Positions 25,757 through 40,230 of a stretch of DNA of 64,000 bases are shown in pieces. This DNA comes from Orthonyx spaldingii (lineage: Eukaryota > Chordata > Aves > Passeriformes > Orthonychidae), in assembly GCA_013397795.1 (NCBI GenBank), contig VZTJ01000538.1:218682-282681 (forward strand). The letters run 5' to 3'. The number at the start of each line of letters is the position of its first letter. Positions within the stretch are counted from its first letter, which is position 1. Under the pieces are notes generated by a model. The model had not been told where the DNA came from, did not search any database, and worked only from the letters and a program-made list of their open reading frames with translations. The position numbers and the translations under genes are program-made.

Positions 25757-27726
25757 TAGTACAGCATCCAGCATTCTGATGAATACCTTCCCCAGGAAAT
25801 TCATATCCACCTGCTCAGTGACTTGGGCAGGCATCATTAAGGGGCGACAGTTTGACTATCTCAGCAGTTCTTCACTATCTCTATTTACCTGCCATATAAA
25901 TGATGTATTTCTTATGACTGCTGATTATACTTTTTTTTTTCTTCTGGCTTTGCTTCAACTAAGTAAACCCAACAGAAAAAGAACAATGAGCTTTTGGGGA
26001 AAGTAATATTGCTATTCAATTTTCATTTTGTTTTAAAAAAGTGTTTTTAGCATTTGAACATAAAACCTCAAGACTCTGGCATATCTGTGAGCTATAAATC
26101 AATACATCATTCCATCAATGATGATTTAATTAAGATAAAAAGGCAGCCAAGTATTTGTTTCTTTATCTAACAAATAGCCCCTAGGAGTTTGTGATGACAT
26201 CCTGTATGCTTCCAAAAATACAGAGGAATAGAGGAGAAAACTGCTTAAGTATGCAAGGAGATTTCAGATGACATGGATTGGAATAAAGGACCCTGAAGAT
26301 CCTTTTGTGAATGAAGACACTAATATTTAGCAATTGGTTTATCAAACCTTCCTTTAATAGTAGATTGATTTTAAGCTGACATATTCTAAAAGCACTAAGT
26401 TAGAGGACTACTGTAAATGCAGGCAGGACAAACATCCCTTTTGCTGTAGTCTGTACAAATGACTCCTGCCCTTTTGGCTAGATAAAATGATCTGCAATAA
26501 ATACTCCTCATGTTCCTGTATCTTTAATAACTCACTTGGAAAAGGCAACAATAGCTGTAGGCACAGTCTGTTATGATTAATGGCAAAAGCAGTGGCCTTT
26601 GTATAACAAAGCCCTATTGGTTCTACAAGTTTTCAAGGTCAAAACTTCATCTAGAAGAGTTCTACTTATGTTATATATACTTTAAATATGTCCAAATTTT
26701 CATGTGTATTATAGGAAGGATGTTGTAAAAGGTATATCATGAAACTTCAGATTAATAAAATTCATATGCACTTCAAGGAAAACTGCAGTGGGAAGGCAAA
26801 GCTTTTGTCACCCCTCTCTCAATGTGTGGTGGAAATACAATCCACAGCTCAGATAATTTTTTCATGTTATCATTTTTTTGCCACACTAATGATCTCCACA
26901 TAAGGCTGAAGCTAGATAAACTACCTTTAGCATAGGTCTGTTCAGAAAATGAAATACTGATAAAATAATCATGCTGTGAAACTTCAGATGTCATTACAAA
27001 GAAAGACTTATTTTTCAGGCTGCCTTAACAAATAGCTGTACCAGAAGAGAATGACAGCTTTTCATGCAAAAGTTTTGCTCTTAGCCTTTATAAAACCTGA
27101 GAGATTTATCACTTAGAAATTGCTATCACTTACATCCTGAAACATTAATCACACAGTATGAAAGATAATTATCACCAAACTTTTCACTATAAATACATGT
27201 TCCTGGTGGTTTATGTTCCCATATTATTTTTAATAGTCATTGCCATACATTAAAACAATTTACTACACTTAACAGGATATAACTTCACAAACTTAAAGAG
27301 AACAATAAAATTTAATACAATATTACATCTTTCACAGAGAGCATATGCTAAAATACTTCACAAAATTAAAGTTTATAGCAGTGGTAAAAGGAATATAAAG
27401 GAATGTAGAAGATCGTGTAACAAATAAATCTGCTTCTTTTATATTGTAAGATGATGAAGAAAAGTATGCATACACATAAATAGCTACGTTTAAGCTTAAA
27501 ACAGAACAAAAACTGTCCAAATTAAAAGATACATGCAGACTCCATCAGAAGTGATGGAAAAGGTTCATAAGTAAGGAAATGGCATAGAAAATTACTAGAA
27601 TAGTGACAATTCTTATTTCCAAGGAATGTAATGGAGTTTCTCTGTTAATCTCTGCCTCCTAGAATCACCCTATTTTATGGAAAAACTACCTTTCTAAAAC
27701 TTACTTTGCTAAATATATTTCTGACA

Positions 27727-30249
27727 TTTATTTTAAAAAAATCAAAACAAAAAAAATAACTAGAAAACAGTGATGCATGGAAACCTAAAAGTTTTAAACT
27801 CTATGTTTGGACATGGTTTAGAAGAGAACACATTATTTTCACAACCTCAGGAAACTGTGAGCAAAAGATGTTCAGTACAACAAAGTTACAAACAGCAAAA
27901 AAACCACCCAAAATTTAAGTAATTTAGAGATAAAAAAGGATTTACAACTGCATTTGGGAACAATAAACTTTTTTGGGAAAATTTTCATGTCATTTTGAGT
28001 CATATAATACATGAACTGCCTCAGAATAGGAGGGGGTGAAGCAGGAAATGGGGCAGAGGCAGGACTCCACATCCTGGTAGTCAACATGATACAGTACCTG
28101 GTACTTATGGACAGAGAGCCTTAGGATAATTTGCACAAATAGATCTTTGTCTATTAAATTTAGGGTAACTGACATGCAGCAACAAGAAATTTGTGTTCTT
28201 CCAATGAGAATAATAAACTATTGCTATGTTTTGCTCACAGTACTGTTACGGGTTGAGATGACAGAGAAGCTAGTTCAGAACCACTCCTTGTCAGCAGAAC
28301 TGGTAAATTGCAGTCTTTAGTGCTATTGATGCCTCTGCTAGAAGAACCTAATGCAATTTCCAATGTCTGTGAGAACTCAGTTTGCAAGAGTTAACATAAA
28401 ACTAACACAACCAAGTAAAATATATTTACATCTGAGCAAAACAATAGAAACAATCGGCAAACCACCACCATAAAAATCAAATACAACACCGTAAAAAGAT
28501 ACCTTTAGTCAAATTTAACCAGACACTTATTTAAACAACTTAGAGCAACAGAGTCTAGACAGAAAAAAAATCACATTTCAATCATCTAAGAGTAGGATAG
28601 AATTAAAATTAAAAAAACATAAAAGAAAAACTGAGTTTGTATTCTTATAGTAAGATTAGCTTTAAACTTAACGTTTCAGTCAAAATGAAAATGATGAATC
28701 ATAAAATCATCACATTTAGAGGCAGAAAAAAAAAGAGAAGGGGATAAACGCACATTTTATAGCAGTAAAAATAAACTCCAGCTAGCAGAACCAAGCTTGG
28801 CTCATGACCTGGTCTATTAAATCAGGCAGTACATCATTTTGGATTAGTGCAAAAACCTGAAAGATACAGTCCTTATCTTATAGTTGAGTGTTATAAAATA
28901 AATTGTAAAGCAGCACATAATGACAAGGTGCTATATAAAGGTCTACAAGTGAAATAAAAATGGACAAGTAACAGTTGACTATGACTGCTTAAAAGAAACA
29001 AGATGTTTAAAAGTGTTCAAAGGTGAGCACATCCATAAGACACATTGACAGACAAGAGGATGTAAAATGTTCCAAAGCACATGACAACCAATTTAATCAC
29101 ATTTCAAGTATATTTTTGTACATTAAAACTACATATACTGTGGACAAGATTTAGTTAGGACATCAAGATGTAATAGCAACTGATCTGAAGTACCAAATGT
29201 ACCATGGCATAGGTATCTTATATACTCTGTAGTACAACTACTGAGTGCACCGTGTATGTCCATGTAGACTGTTTATAATTCAACTCTCACAAAATTTTAC
29301 ACTCGTATTGACTTTGGTTAGAAGAAAAAAAACACATTCGCTCTCTGGCTGTATATTCTGACACTGTTGGATTTTTGTGTACAAATGAAACGTAAGAAAG
29401 GAGAGTTATGAATGTTAAGTTTGCTTCCATGGATTGAAGGATGGAGGCTCCTAGTCCCCAAAGACCAGGAAGCTCATTCAGTAATGTTTCCATTTACTCA
29501 CAGAAAATATTTAATGTGACCTTCAACAGGTCAGTGACTAAGACACCACACTATGCATCTTCCCCACTTTAAACAGCCTAAACTCAAAAATCAGTTTAAT
29601 GAATAACTTCCGTATAAGAGAAAAAACCAAACACTGTTCAAATTATTAATTTGTAGTGTAAGTCCTCACAGATACCCCTTGGTGCCTTTAGAGCTTTGTA
29701 AAAATAGTTCAAGCTTGTTTTGCAATATAAATCTCAAAAAAAACCCAAACATTGGTACCTTCTTGTGTCACCAAAGGGAGCTGTAAAACTGACGTTGTGT
29801 AAACTGCCTTCTTTCTACTCAAAACATGCTACGTGTGGAACGATGTGCAGGGACAGAGTGCCTGCACACACGGGAGCTGTGCACTAAGACTGCATACTTC
29901 TGTCACCTTAAAGAGGCACAGGGGAAGACGGGGCACTGAACTTCATAGTATATTTCTATTACTGATTCAGTGATTTTTCCAAATAATTTAGTAAGTGTTA
30001 GACTGAGTCCATGTCCTCCAACATCCTACCGGTGAACATTGCCAAAAACAGAACCTTCATACTGGTTTCACTGGCATAAAGGGACACTTAAAATGTAGAT
30101 GATCATGACCCCAAATTCTATTTCCCACCCCCATGAATGCGATGAGCAAGGCCTGTTGGAAGTATCTCAACATATACATACAGAGGAAGATTAACTGACA
30201 TTTAGTCAAGAGAAATGCGTGAAGATCAGTCCAAATTTCGTAACACATT
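27727..30249 (-). other. T-rich minus-strand stretch, 3'-UTR-like, speculative
   Basis: Read on the minus strand this segment is T-rich. It has TGTAAATATATTTT-type words and only short open frames, and it runs directly downstream of the candidate terminal exon at 30250-30482. An AATAAA hexamer on the minus strand (TTTATT at 27727-27732 on plus) could serve as a polyadenylation signal. All of this is also compatible with plain AT-rich intergenic DNA. No transposon is recognised in it. Confidence 0.15.
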
Positions 30250-30482
30250 TTACAGTGGCAAAGACCCACTGCTAACTGTTAACTGGCTGCTGTTAGCTTG
30301 GATGCTCCATTTCTGCTTGATATATTTGTGCTTGTCCCAGCACCAAGTGACACCTAAGAAATTCATTAGATCAAGTTCCTCTCTCCCCATCCATGGCAAC
30401 TGGTGATAATGCTGAAACCTTCTGCTATCAGGAGCCTGTATTTCAGGAATGGGGAAAGACATGTTCATTACTGCAGATGCTT
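30250..30482 (-). CDS. Candidate terminal coding exon, unrecognised protein
   Basis: On the minus strand a pyrimidine-rich tract ending TTGCCACAG is followed by a frame of 76 codons and a stop. The peptide contains PIPEIQAPDSRRFQHYHQLP near its start, then WMGREELDLMNF, and ends SSGSLPL. It is rich in Trp, Gln and His rather than the Phe/Leu/Ile bias of nearby chance frames. In this frame an in-frame stop lies in the presumed intron before the acceptor. I do not recognise a family. The required incoming phase (one base left by the previous exon) does not fit the other minus-strand candidates I examined at 39189 and 41166. A chance frame remains the likelier explanation. Confidence 0.13.
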
Positions 30483-33400
30483 CTGTGGCAAGGGCAGAAT
30501 GCAGAGGCAGGGAGGGTGGTAATTACTTCTGTCGTATTAGGTCCGCCACTGTCCTAAGTATGTCAGTGGCAGGACAGGACTGCTAATGTACTGTTTTGTT
30601 TTATAGACTGTATTTTTCTCCTCCATTTTCTTTGCTCAAGACATGAAAGCATTCAAAGATTGTTAAGTTTTAATGCTTCTTTTTACATTAATTTTTTTAA
30701 ACTCTACTAGTAGAAATATGGGCAGATGGAAGTGCAAGAGAAAAGTCTACAGCTCCACAGAACTTTTTTAAAAAAATTAAGTCAAAAACCAATCAAACAA
30801 AAACACACTAGTTGACTAATTTATACTTTTAAACAGTACAACATTCTATTTAAATTAATTTGTTTGCCTTTAAAAACTACTTAGATGACTAAACTGAGTG
30901 CTAACACCATCTTGGACATTCAAAATCTGAATCTAGGAAAACAGAAATTCCCACAGCCAAGAGACAGAACTCAATCAAGAACTGAGATTCCTCTTGTAAA
31001 TATGGACTACCCACAGCAGCAAAGACATTTACAAAAGCATTGACAAAAAGTAGTAAATTCACTTCCAGTGTGCCTTCTCATCAGAAGAAAGGGAAAGAAA
31101 ATGTGCACAGACTGTAGGTGAGTAAAAGAAAAATAACCTTCAGATAACAGCTAAAATTTGAGGAACAGACAAAAATAGCTTGAGCACCCTTCTCCCAGAA
31201 AAGATCTCTGTATTATAGCATAATAATTCACCAGCAGTAAAAATATTTTATGAAATAAAAGGAACACTACTGTTCATATCTCATGGGATATGCAGCCGTT
31301 AAGATAATTTGATAATCTATATTTAAAACACCTAGAATAAAGGTTTCACCAGGTCAATATTTCATTGGCATTTTAATTAAATAATTGGTCTAAATTCTAA
31401 ACTGGGAAGTGAATTTATGATCTTATTTAAACAGAATAACTGAGGTCATCAAATGACTTTTAATTAAATTGTTAATTGATTTTTCTTTAATTCTTTAGTA
31501 TGATTGATGGCCACACACTTAGTTGCTACATTTGTTAATTACCACCATGAGTCAGTTCCATGCAGTGCACTTTGATACGACTGCCCTAGTAATCTCTGTA
31601 TTAAAAAAAAAAGAATTTCATAGTTTTGCTACACCATTTTGCATTACTCATGCATGGTTTGTGAGGCAGTTTATTTGGAAAAAACTGGTAAGGTATAATG
31701 ATCATTTTCATAGGACACAGTTTACAACATTAACCTGCATGTGAATTACTAGTCCAATCATTTTTTTCCAGCAAATCTTGCACCAATTGACTGAATAATC
31801 TTTCTTATTACTTTCTTATGTTAATTTCATTTTTTGAAAATTATGCAAGACAAGCTACCTTAAACTTCCTTTAGCAGTTGGTGTAGGGATGGCAATTTTT
31901 TTCGCATGTTCTGTAGCTTCATTTACAGAGTTCTGTAATCTCCTTACAACAGACCTTCTGTGATTATGCACTAAATAAAGACCTAGAGAAATGACAGCTT
32001 GTTTTCACACCTAAGTACTGCTATCTGTCCTTAGTTTGTTGACAGCATAATTCCTATTACCACCAGCAGCGCAAAAAGTAGCGCAACCACTTCATGTTCT
32101 TTGAATGTAAGCTCTGGATTTAAACTTTGGGTTGAGACAAGCAATCATTGCATCTCATAACACATTAGGAATAAACAAATAAGTAGGCTCTGCTTTTTTC
32201 TTACCAAATTCTATATTCATGAGAATATTGCTAGAAAGATATGAGCTTCCAATGAGCCTTTCTGAATGTGTATCTAAACAATTTATCAGCAGTAGTCCTT
32301 CTTTCATTTACAAAGTTGATTAAAAAACCAAACCAAACCAAACTTCAACCACAAAAACCAATGAGTTGTCCACAGCTGACCGAAGCAGCTGTCTCAGCCT
32401 ATCTCAGTAAAAAGATCATCATTTCACCATCTCATCACCATCAGGGAAGGTAGAAAATCATAATCCATATTTTTAACATTACTAGAAAATTTGCCAAGGC
32501 TGTATGGAGAATCTAGACTACCACCTTACCAGTAATGTGTTTTACCACTGTATACTCAAGAACCAAACAGAAATTACACGATCCATTCTGTTATTTTACC
32601 TGTGATTAATGTGCCAAAGATAAAGCTTTGACACCCACCATCATGCAGGAAACACTATGTTGTCAGAAGAAATGTGACAACATTTTGTGGCTAGGCCACA
32701 AAATTTAAAAAATAAATTGTGTCAAAGTAGTGATAAATTTAGATCTGAAAATACACAATGGGGACACAGTTAAAACAAAAGTAAACAAATGAAAAAACCC
32801 CAAACCATAGACAAATGCATAGGAAGCTTATTTTCTACAGAGTTCATTTTGACCACAATTACTTTCTTATTGATTTCTTTGGTGTTTTTCGCTGAAATGC
32901 AGGAAGTTTCATTTCTCTTATCAAGTGATTATTAACACTCTGATGAAGTCCAGTGTTCTGCTTGAGTCTCCATTTGTTCAGAAGTGGAACATATATATCT
33001 AGTAATTTTTTCCAGTTTATCCAAGGTATTTGAGCAGATGAATGGTTACTTAGCACCTGTCTCTACTTTGGACTTCATTTGAGATTAAGGTTTGCTAAAC
33101 CTAGATGCATGAATGAGATGGAGTTTTAAATCAGGCATTCCATCTGTAGCACATGTAACTTAAGGTTGTCTTTTACAAAAATAAACATCTTCTGTTGTTC
33201 CAGCATATCCAGGAAATTTTAAAATCAGGAATAAGTTGATAAAAAGAATAGTTCTGGAAAGAAGAAAAGCAAGAAAATTCAGGACAGCAAGAAATGCAAG
33301 TAAAAGCTTTTCTTCCTTTTAAACTTTGACACAAACATGGCTATGTGAACAGATTTTTTTGCTTCATGTGGGCAAGAATGGGGAAGAAATGGAAACCTTG

Positions 33401-36400
33401 GAATTATTTGCTAGGTGCAAAGAAGCCTTCAGGAGCCAGCAGAGAAAGCATAGAGACCACTCAAAATTCTATGGCGTAAGAAAAACTTATTATAGGTCAA
33501 GGGAATATGAGAAAAAGTTGAATAAAATGGAACAAGATTCAGTGTACTGGATTTAAAACTGTGACTTCATGCAAAGTTTTTGCTTCCATTTTAAAACATA
33601 TTTCATCAGTCTTCAAATATGCATGCTTATGAAGAGGGTGGCCATTTTTCCTGCAAGTAGCACTTCTTTAGAACTGAAAATAGCCTGCCGCTATTTCTTC
33701 AGACATAAGTTTTATGCTTGTGTTAATGAATTAGATCCTCTTTCATTATTTTCTACATTAGTACTTCACTAATAGAGGAACTAATTGAAGACACACAGTT
33801 TGTCTTCTTACAGTGATTGTCAGCGTTACAATGTACTCCCTTATGCTCATTTAGCAAAACGTTCTAAGTCCTTACAAGGGGATAGCAAAGACAGAATCCC
33901 CCATTTTTTAAACTCTTTTGGGATGGCTAAGCTTGGAAGTTAGCATGGACAGGATGACAGGCACAATCCTAATATTTATATAGCATGAGAAGCAAAATGT
34001 ATTGACTTTCTTTCATTGTTTTACTTTCCTATTTGAAGTTATGAAACAAACAAGGCAACGGAAACAGTACCACAGCTTACAGGCAGAGGTTGGAAACTCA
34101 TGTAATGCACCTAGAAACCAGGAAAATACAATACAGGGTTTGGCACAGAAATGTCACAATCTTTCAGATTGTTGTGGTTCTGTTACTTTCCTTCCAATTC
34201 TTTCTTTTTTTCCTCTGTTTTGTCTTTGTGTTACTCAAACACTTACACAAAAGCCTGATATCTACCACTCAAGAAAACTTTTAACTATCAACTGTGAATT
34301 GTAGGGGTTTCTTTCTCCATTTACATTCCTGCTTAGCCAGAGGCAGCAATTAACCCTTACAAGCTGTTTTACAACATGGACCATGTCTTCCTGTTTTATA
34401 TCATGTTGTCAGCACTTAACAAATTATCCTAATAGCCATGTTTATAGTCCTTGCAATATGCAATTCACACACTACATTCTGACCCTTTAAATCCAGGTAT
34501 TTTCACTGCTATTTTAAAAACTGTATTCAATATTAACAAAATAAAACTGGATAGATGGAATCATGAGGTTAAAATCCCTATAGTTAGATAACAAAGAAAA
34601 ATAAACAGAAAATTATGAAGATGGCTGCAGGGGAGAGTTTAGGGAAATAATGCCTGGGAAGGATGCAAATGAATTAGTCTACTTTGCCTACAGAATTATA
34701 TTTAAAAGACAGTGCCACACTCCAGGTTCTGATCCCTATGCTCTGTAGTTGGTATTTACTATTTTAATTCAAAAAGCAACTTATTTGTGGTATATTGTGG
34801 GTTGATCATTATACAACTTACCAGTAAAGACACTCCACATGAAAAATTCATACTTCTAGATTTTGGTGTCAAGATTATTTAGGGTTTTCTGTTAGCAAAA
34901 CACTGTCCTTGACAAAAGTGTTCTTGGCTTTAAGTAATTGCAAAATCAAATGTCATCTATTTCTGTCAAACGAAAGAAAAGGAAAAATACTAAGAAACTC
35001 CTCTTGCTAAATACCCCTTTGCACACCAACTATGGTTATACTAATGGACCCTGTCCTCAGGTCATCTGTTCAAATTAAAGAAACTGCCTTCACAGTAAGA
35101 AATCTGCATAGATTGCCAATTGTTCTAGTTCATTACCTGTTAGCAAATGTGAAGAACCAAAGCCAATTCTGACATCTATGTGTAATGAATTCATTACAAT
35201 GGCTGGTACATTTAGCTTTGGGAGAAAAAAGAAAGGACAACAAAAAGGAACAATGCAGATTAGATTTTTATTAAGAACATTTGTTGAAAGAATAGTTGCT
35301 GGAATAAATTCTCAAAAGCTTATTTCAGCCTTTTCTGAAGTCTTATTTTTTTAGTGGTTTATTACATAACTTGTTTCAGTTTTAAGATACACTTATATAA
35401 TATTTATAGCAAAGTGTGTTAAACAAAACAATGTCTTATCATCAAACTGACACGTGGCTTTCCATTTAACAGATTATTCTACTACAGGACTTCTGATTTA
35501 CTTGAATTTCAGGAAACGTGACTGTTACTTGAGCATCCCCACTACAACACAAAGATACATGTTTAATACGAAGTCTTACAAAGAAATAAAAATTTGGGGA
35601 TAATTTATAGAGAAAAACCAGCACTTTTTCTAACTGTTTTCTATATTTACTGTCCAGATGGAACATTCTTTAAATATTCAGAATTTTAGTTATTATACTT
35701 TCAACAAACTGTGTTTTAAAAATATGACCTCCAAACAGCATATCAATTTGAAACAACAACAATCAGAAAAATAAATTTTGCTTGTCCTACACGTGTTACA
35801 TTTTCATTTTTTCTATCAAGGTAATTTAGTTGGCCATGTATAAACAGACACATACAATTCATAACAAGGTTCTATTATGAATCATCTAAAAAGGCAGTAT
35901 GGGTGAGAGCTTAGTATGAAATGATTAAACAGAAGCATGCAAAATTCCAGACTTGGTGTGAATGGGAAGCTTCAGTTACCCAAGTATGTGTTTGATCAGG
36001 GACACAGCTGAAAATAGCTGCCCAGCAAGTTCTTGAGATATGTTAGGAAACACCCTTAGAAAACAAGTGGGGCAATTAATTAACAAAGTCTTTCATGTAT
36101 TATGCAGTGTGGGAACTCATTGCAAATGGTTCCTTACAAAATACAACAATGTTATTCAGTGCTTTTATTTATGATTCATTAAAATTTGCAGGCAATGTCA
36201 AGGCATTTTTACGGGAGCAAGTGCTTTGTGATCCTACAGAAGAATACAGATTATTTTTAAAGAAATCAAGAAAATTAATTAGATGGGATATTAGATCAGT
36301 AACGACAACTGCAAGATTTTTGGGAGCCTCCACTTTTCGGTAAACAAGATGGGAGAAGGACTACCTTGGCAGTGGTAAGAAGCCTCCTACTCCACTTTGT

Positions 36401-39400
36401 AGACTATTTCTTCTTGAGAGCTAAGAGTTCCTGAAGCCATGTATGACCTATCATTAAGGATTAAAATCAACTGACCCTTGGTGCTTCCTGCACAAGATAT
36501 CTCAGAATATCTTTGCCTGGAGCATCCTGAATATCTCAACATTTGTATCAGGCTGATATGCAACACACACCACCACCACTGTTCCATCTCTCCTCTTAAA
36601 ACCCCCTTGCACAGGTAGCTTTTTTGATTTTTCTAGCATAACCATCTCTATGCTGCACTATCAGAGTGTCTGTCCCTACAGGGACTGCTTGCCTCTCTGA
36701 TACAGGAATTCCACATTGCCCAAAGAGCACCATGGGCAGCCAGTCAAATCCTAATAAAAACCTGTCATGCTCACTGGAGTGCTACCCATGTGCATCAGCA
36801 TGACAACCCCACCCACCCTCACAAAAATTTACAGGCAAAGGGGTTATTGATGTAGCTTTTCAAGAGAATTGAGCTGTTACTTGATGTCAGTCTTTCAACT
36901 GTACCAATAACAACATTTGGAAAAAAGGGAAGGATGGAGATCTATGACTGCACCTCATTACTTAATCAGATTTGTTAACTGTAGTTTGGTTTTTTAAAGA
37001 TAAAAGTATCTCTTAGTTTAAAGAATACACTAACAGCTCAACTTCTGACATAATTAAAGTAAAATATGGCCCAAGTGAACAAACCAGCATTACTGTCCTG
37101 TTGCAGTCTATATATCTCTTCACTTAGAAGGAGGAAAGGCAGACCTCTGTACACATGCAGAGCCTACCAAAGTAAGGAAACATCAAATTTCACAGGTCTA
37201 AGAATAAAAAGTGCCCTGAAAGCTTCTTTGCATCTACCCCAGGGTAGATTTTAAAACTCCTCTGACTCAACTTGTGGTGTAAGTCTTTGAGCTTAACGTG
37301 CGTTTATTGAGCTGAGATGACTGCAAATGTTCTCTACTTTAGGAAAACAAGTGACAATCTGTTAGTGAAATAAATTAAAAGTTAATGCTAAAAGATAATA
37401 GCCTGAGTATTAAAAAAAACAGTGCACACTTTTTCCATTTTCTACAGCTGTATGAAACAAAAATTTAATCAGGTGATTAAAGGTTAACAAAATCCCTGCA
37501 GAAAAACTACAGTCACTGACTAATTGGTTTTCACTTTTGTTTAGCTATATCATTTTGATAAGCTTTTATCCCCTGGTAAAGCCAAAACGATGCTGCTGTC
37601 CTTATCATTACAGTTGATCAATCTTCCCTGCTTCTGAGGGGGAATCCTGTAAACCTTCTCTTTTCAACACATCCATCAGGCAGACAAAACAAAAGGTAAA
37701 CCTGGCAAATACTGCTTGCTCAAGGTAAGCATTAATCTTAATAGCTGGCTGTAATTAGGAACAAGATGTATAAACTGACAAAAAGCAATAAATAACTTGA
37801 AACCAGAAATGTGGTAAAGTTTAATCTCGAAGACTGCACTTGGGTTTAATCTATCTTAGTGACTTTGATGGTATTCCTCCATGTAGCAGCATTTAAGACC
37901 AAATAATTCTAGAACAATTAATACACAGAGCTTTAATGTTCTGCATTACCAGTTACTGACAAGTCAGCTCAGGATTTCACATGCTGCACTGCATGGTGGC
38001 CCTGCTCTTTCAGTGAGTTATCTCTAGACCTTCAAGATCTATCTACCACCTACAGAGATCCAGACTAACATCTGAAATTCCTGTTGGGGATCCTGCTGAC
38101 CACTCCAAGCTCCTCTTGTACCTTTCTTTCCCACATCTTTGGTTATGGTAAGAACTTCCAGCACATTTAATGTAGTTCCTGTTCATGAAGTATTTTATTC
38201 GTTACCACTTCCAGAGTAAATGGACCATTATCTAAACAGCTTGAGAATTTATCTTGCTATACAAGGCATCATATGTAGAACTGCACACAGGCAAATCAAA
38301 ACTGGTCAGAACATTTACTCACATCGCAGAAGCAGAAATGTTTGTTAAAAGGTGACCGCATCACGAGAAACCAACAAGCCTAAGACATTGCGAGATTCAG
38401 TAAAAAAAACCTGGATACTTTCAGAGAACTTTTTTAAATCAATGAAATACCAATACAAGAAGGTTTCCGCCTAATTTAAAATAAAAAAAGGAAACTCCAT
38501 AAATTAATGAAAGCCTGAAGCCTGATAGGGTGGTTAGCAAATGCAGCTGGCAATTAGGAAAAAAGTAATGACAACAAAAATGTGTGAAAGGCAGAACAAC
38601 AATCCTAAACAGACACTCTACGAAGAACTTGAGTAAAACATGTTCTAATCCAAGAGCAAAGACAAACATGTTTTTTTGTTTTTTCAAGTTAAACATCTGA
38701 AATAGTGATTATCTGAAGTCCTTCTGTTTTCTATACATGAGAAACTATTGTCAGAAGTGTTTCAAACCAGAGGATTTCCATTTTTTTCTTGGTAGTTCAA
38801 GATGTGGCCAAATAGCTTGGTACTGAATTCTCCAGTTGATTCAACTGAACATACTTTACTTTCTTTGTCTTCTCATTTAGTTGTCATGATATAACTGATA
38901 TAATAAACAGAATAAAATGAGCTCAAAAATGCCAGTTCCTATGGGACATAAAACACCTACAATCAGCAAGTGGTGGGTACATGGTTCTTCATAGTTGCCA
39001 AAAACTGCTGCCAAAACAAACAGTAATGTTCTGTACCATTTCCTAGATATAATGGAAATAGGCAGTAACACACTTTCTTTTAGTCCATTCGTATTGCTCA
39101 AGAAGAAAAAGAAAGATAAAGCAATTTTCCTCTGATATTTCACAGCCATACACTAGTATAAGCACAAGCACCAGCTTGAAAGATTTACCCCAGTGTGACT
39201 GCTACTATGCTTTCGAATCACCATATCCAGGTTCTCTTCAATCAGGAAGCAAAGGCTGACTTCATTCCAAAACATGGAAGTCCATTCCCTATCTGACAGA
39301 TAATAAATAGCACCAGTAGCATATAAAGGCTTCCCAGATTTACCATGTTCACTGTGTAACTCAAAAATCAATTTCCTGAAAACACACTGCCCTGAGACAA

Positions 39401-40230
39401 AGCATTTAATTGTGATACATGTTTTTGAAATGCCAGTGACCAAATTCTGTTGCCAGCTAATGGAATCAAAATGGTGTAAGTGAAAAAAATAATTAGCCAT
39501 TACATTTTAACATTTTTCTTTAAAAATAAATTAGTTTAAGAAAAAGATAGTTAAAAAATATAAGGTCACTGTTAAGAGAAAAAAACCCTTCTTTTGACAG
39601 TATGATGTGGGTTAGTTACAAATATTATTCAGGTTTTAGAGTTTTAAAACTAATCTCTCTTATACATACCCCATACTGTTTCAGACAGTTATTACAAAAC
39701 AATTGTGAATACAGTTTACATAAAAGGTCACAAAGTCTTCCAAACTTTCAAGTCTTCAGACTTAACTGACTTCGATGGTATAAACAATTCTATCACCTAC
39801 ATAAAGCCTTCCTAACAAATTCACGAATAAATACCTTAACCAACATTACCGCAAAGTAACAAGGGATATACAGCATTTTTGTTGTTGTTTGTCTTCCTAA
39901 CAGAAATGTCAGCATAGTCGGAATTACAGAAAAAACAAAGCACACAGTTAAAAAAAAAATTTACCTGATATGGCTTCTTTATTGATTTTTAAATAAATGT
40001 AATATAAAAAGAATGTCAACAAAATAATTCAGCTACTGCTTATGTGATGAAAAACAGGAGAGCAGAATTAAATGCTGTCAGCTGTGGCATATTCCAACAA
40101 CGGAACAACAATTTACATTTATTCTTCAAAATAACTCAGGTAATGAAATCAAAGCATAACAGAAATGGTTCTTTTTCTTCGGGCAGCACAGTAAAAATGT
40201 CAAATGCAATGGCTATCATAAAAAGGTAGG
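30483..40230. other. AT-rich DNA without recognisable gene
   Basis: No transposon, RNA gene or recognised protein is visible over about 9.7 kb. Several open segments bordered by splice-like signals (37614-37695 plus, 39189-39375 minus) were examined and not called, because their phases do not chain and their peptides are unfamiliar. Confidence 0.55.

Larger units (their letters stand above)
16326..27726. other. AT-rich DNA with small repeats, no recognised gene
   Basis: The stretch holds no recognisable gene or transposon. It contains a (CTA)6 repeat at 20878, a GC-richer hairpin at 23573, overlapping palindromes at 24430 and a 13-bp-arm inverted repeat at 25686. The longest frame (124 aa, minus, 20858-21232) includes the translated CTA repeat as a valine run and has no other notable property, so it is not called. 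Confidence 0.55.

Noticed and set aside
37614..37695. Plus 82-nt segment between TTATCATTACAG and GTAAAC
   Set aside because: It is open in one frame only and short, and it leaves two bases, which does not fit the downstream candidate.
39189..39375. Minus-strand exon-like segment with acceptor GTTTTCAG and donor GTAAAT
   Set aside because: The frame is open for 62 codons, but it needs a different incoming phase from what the 41166-41332 candidate leaves, and its own end phase does not fit 30250-30482. The peptide is unfamiliar. Kept only as a possibility.
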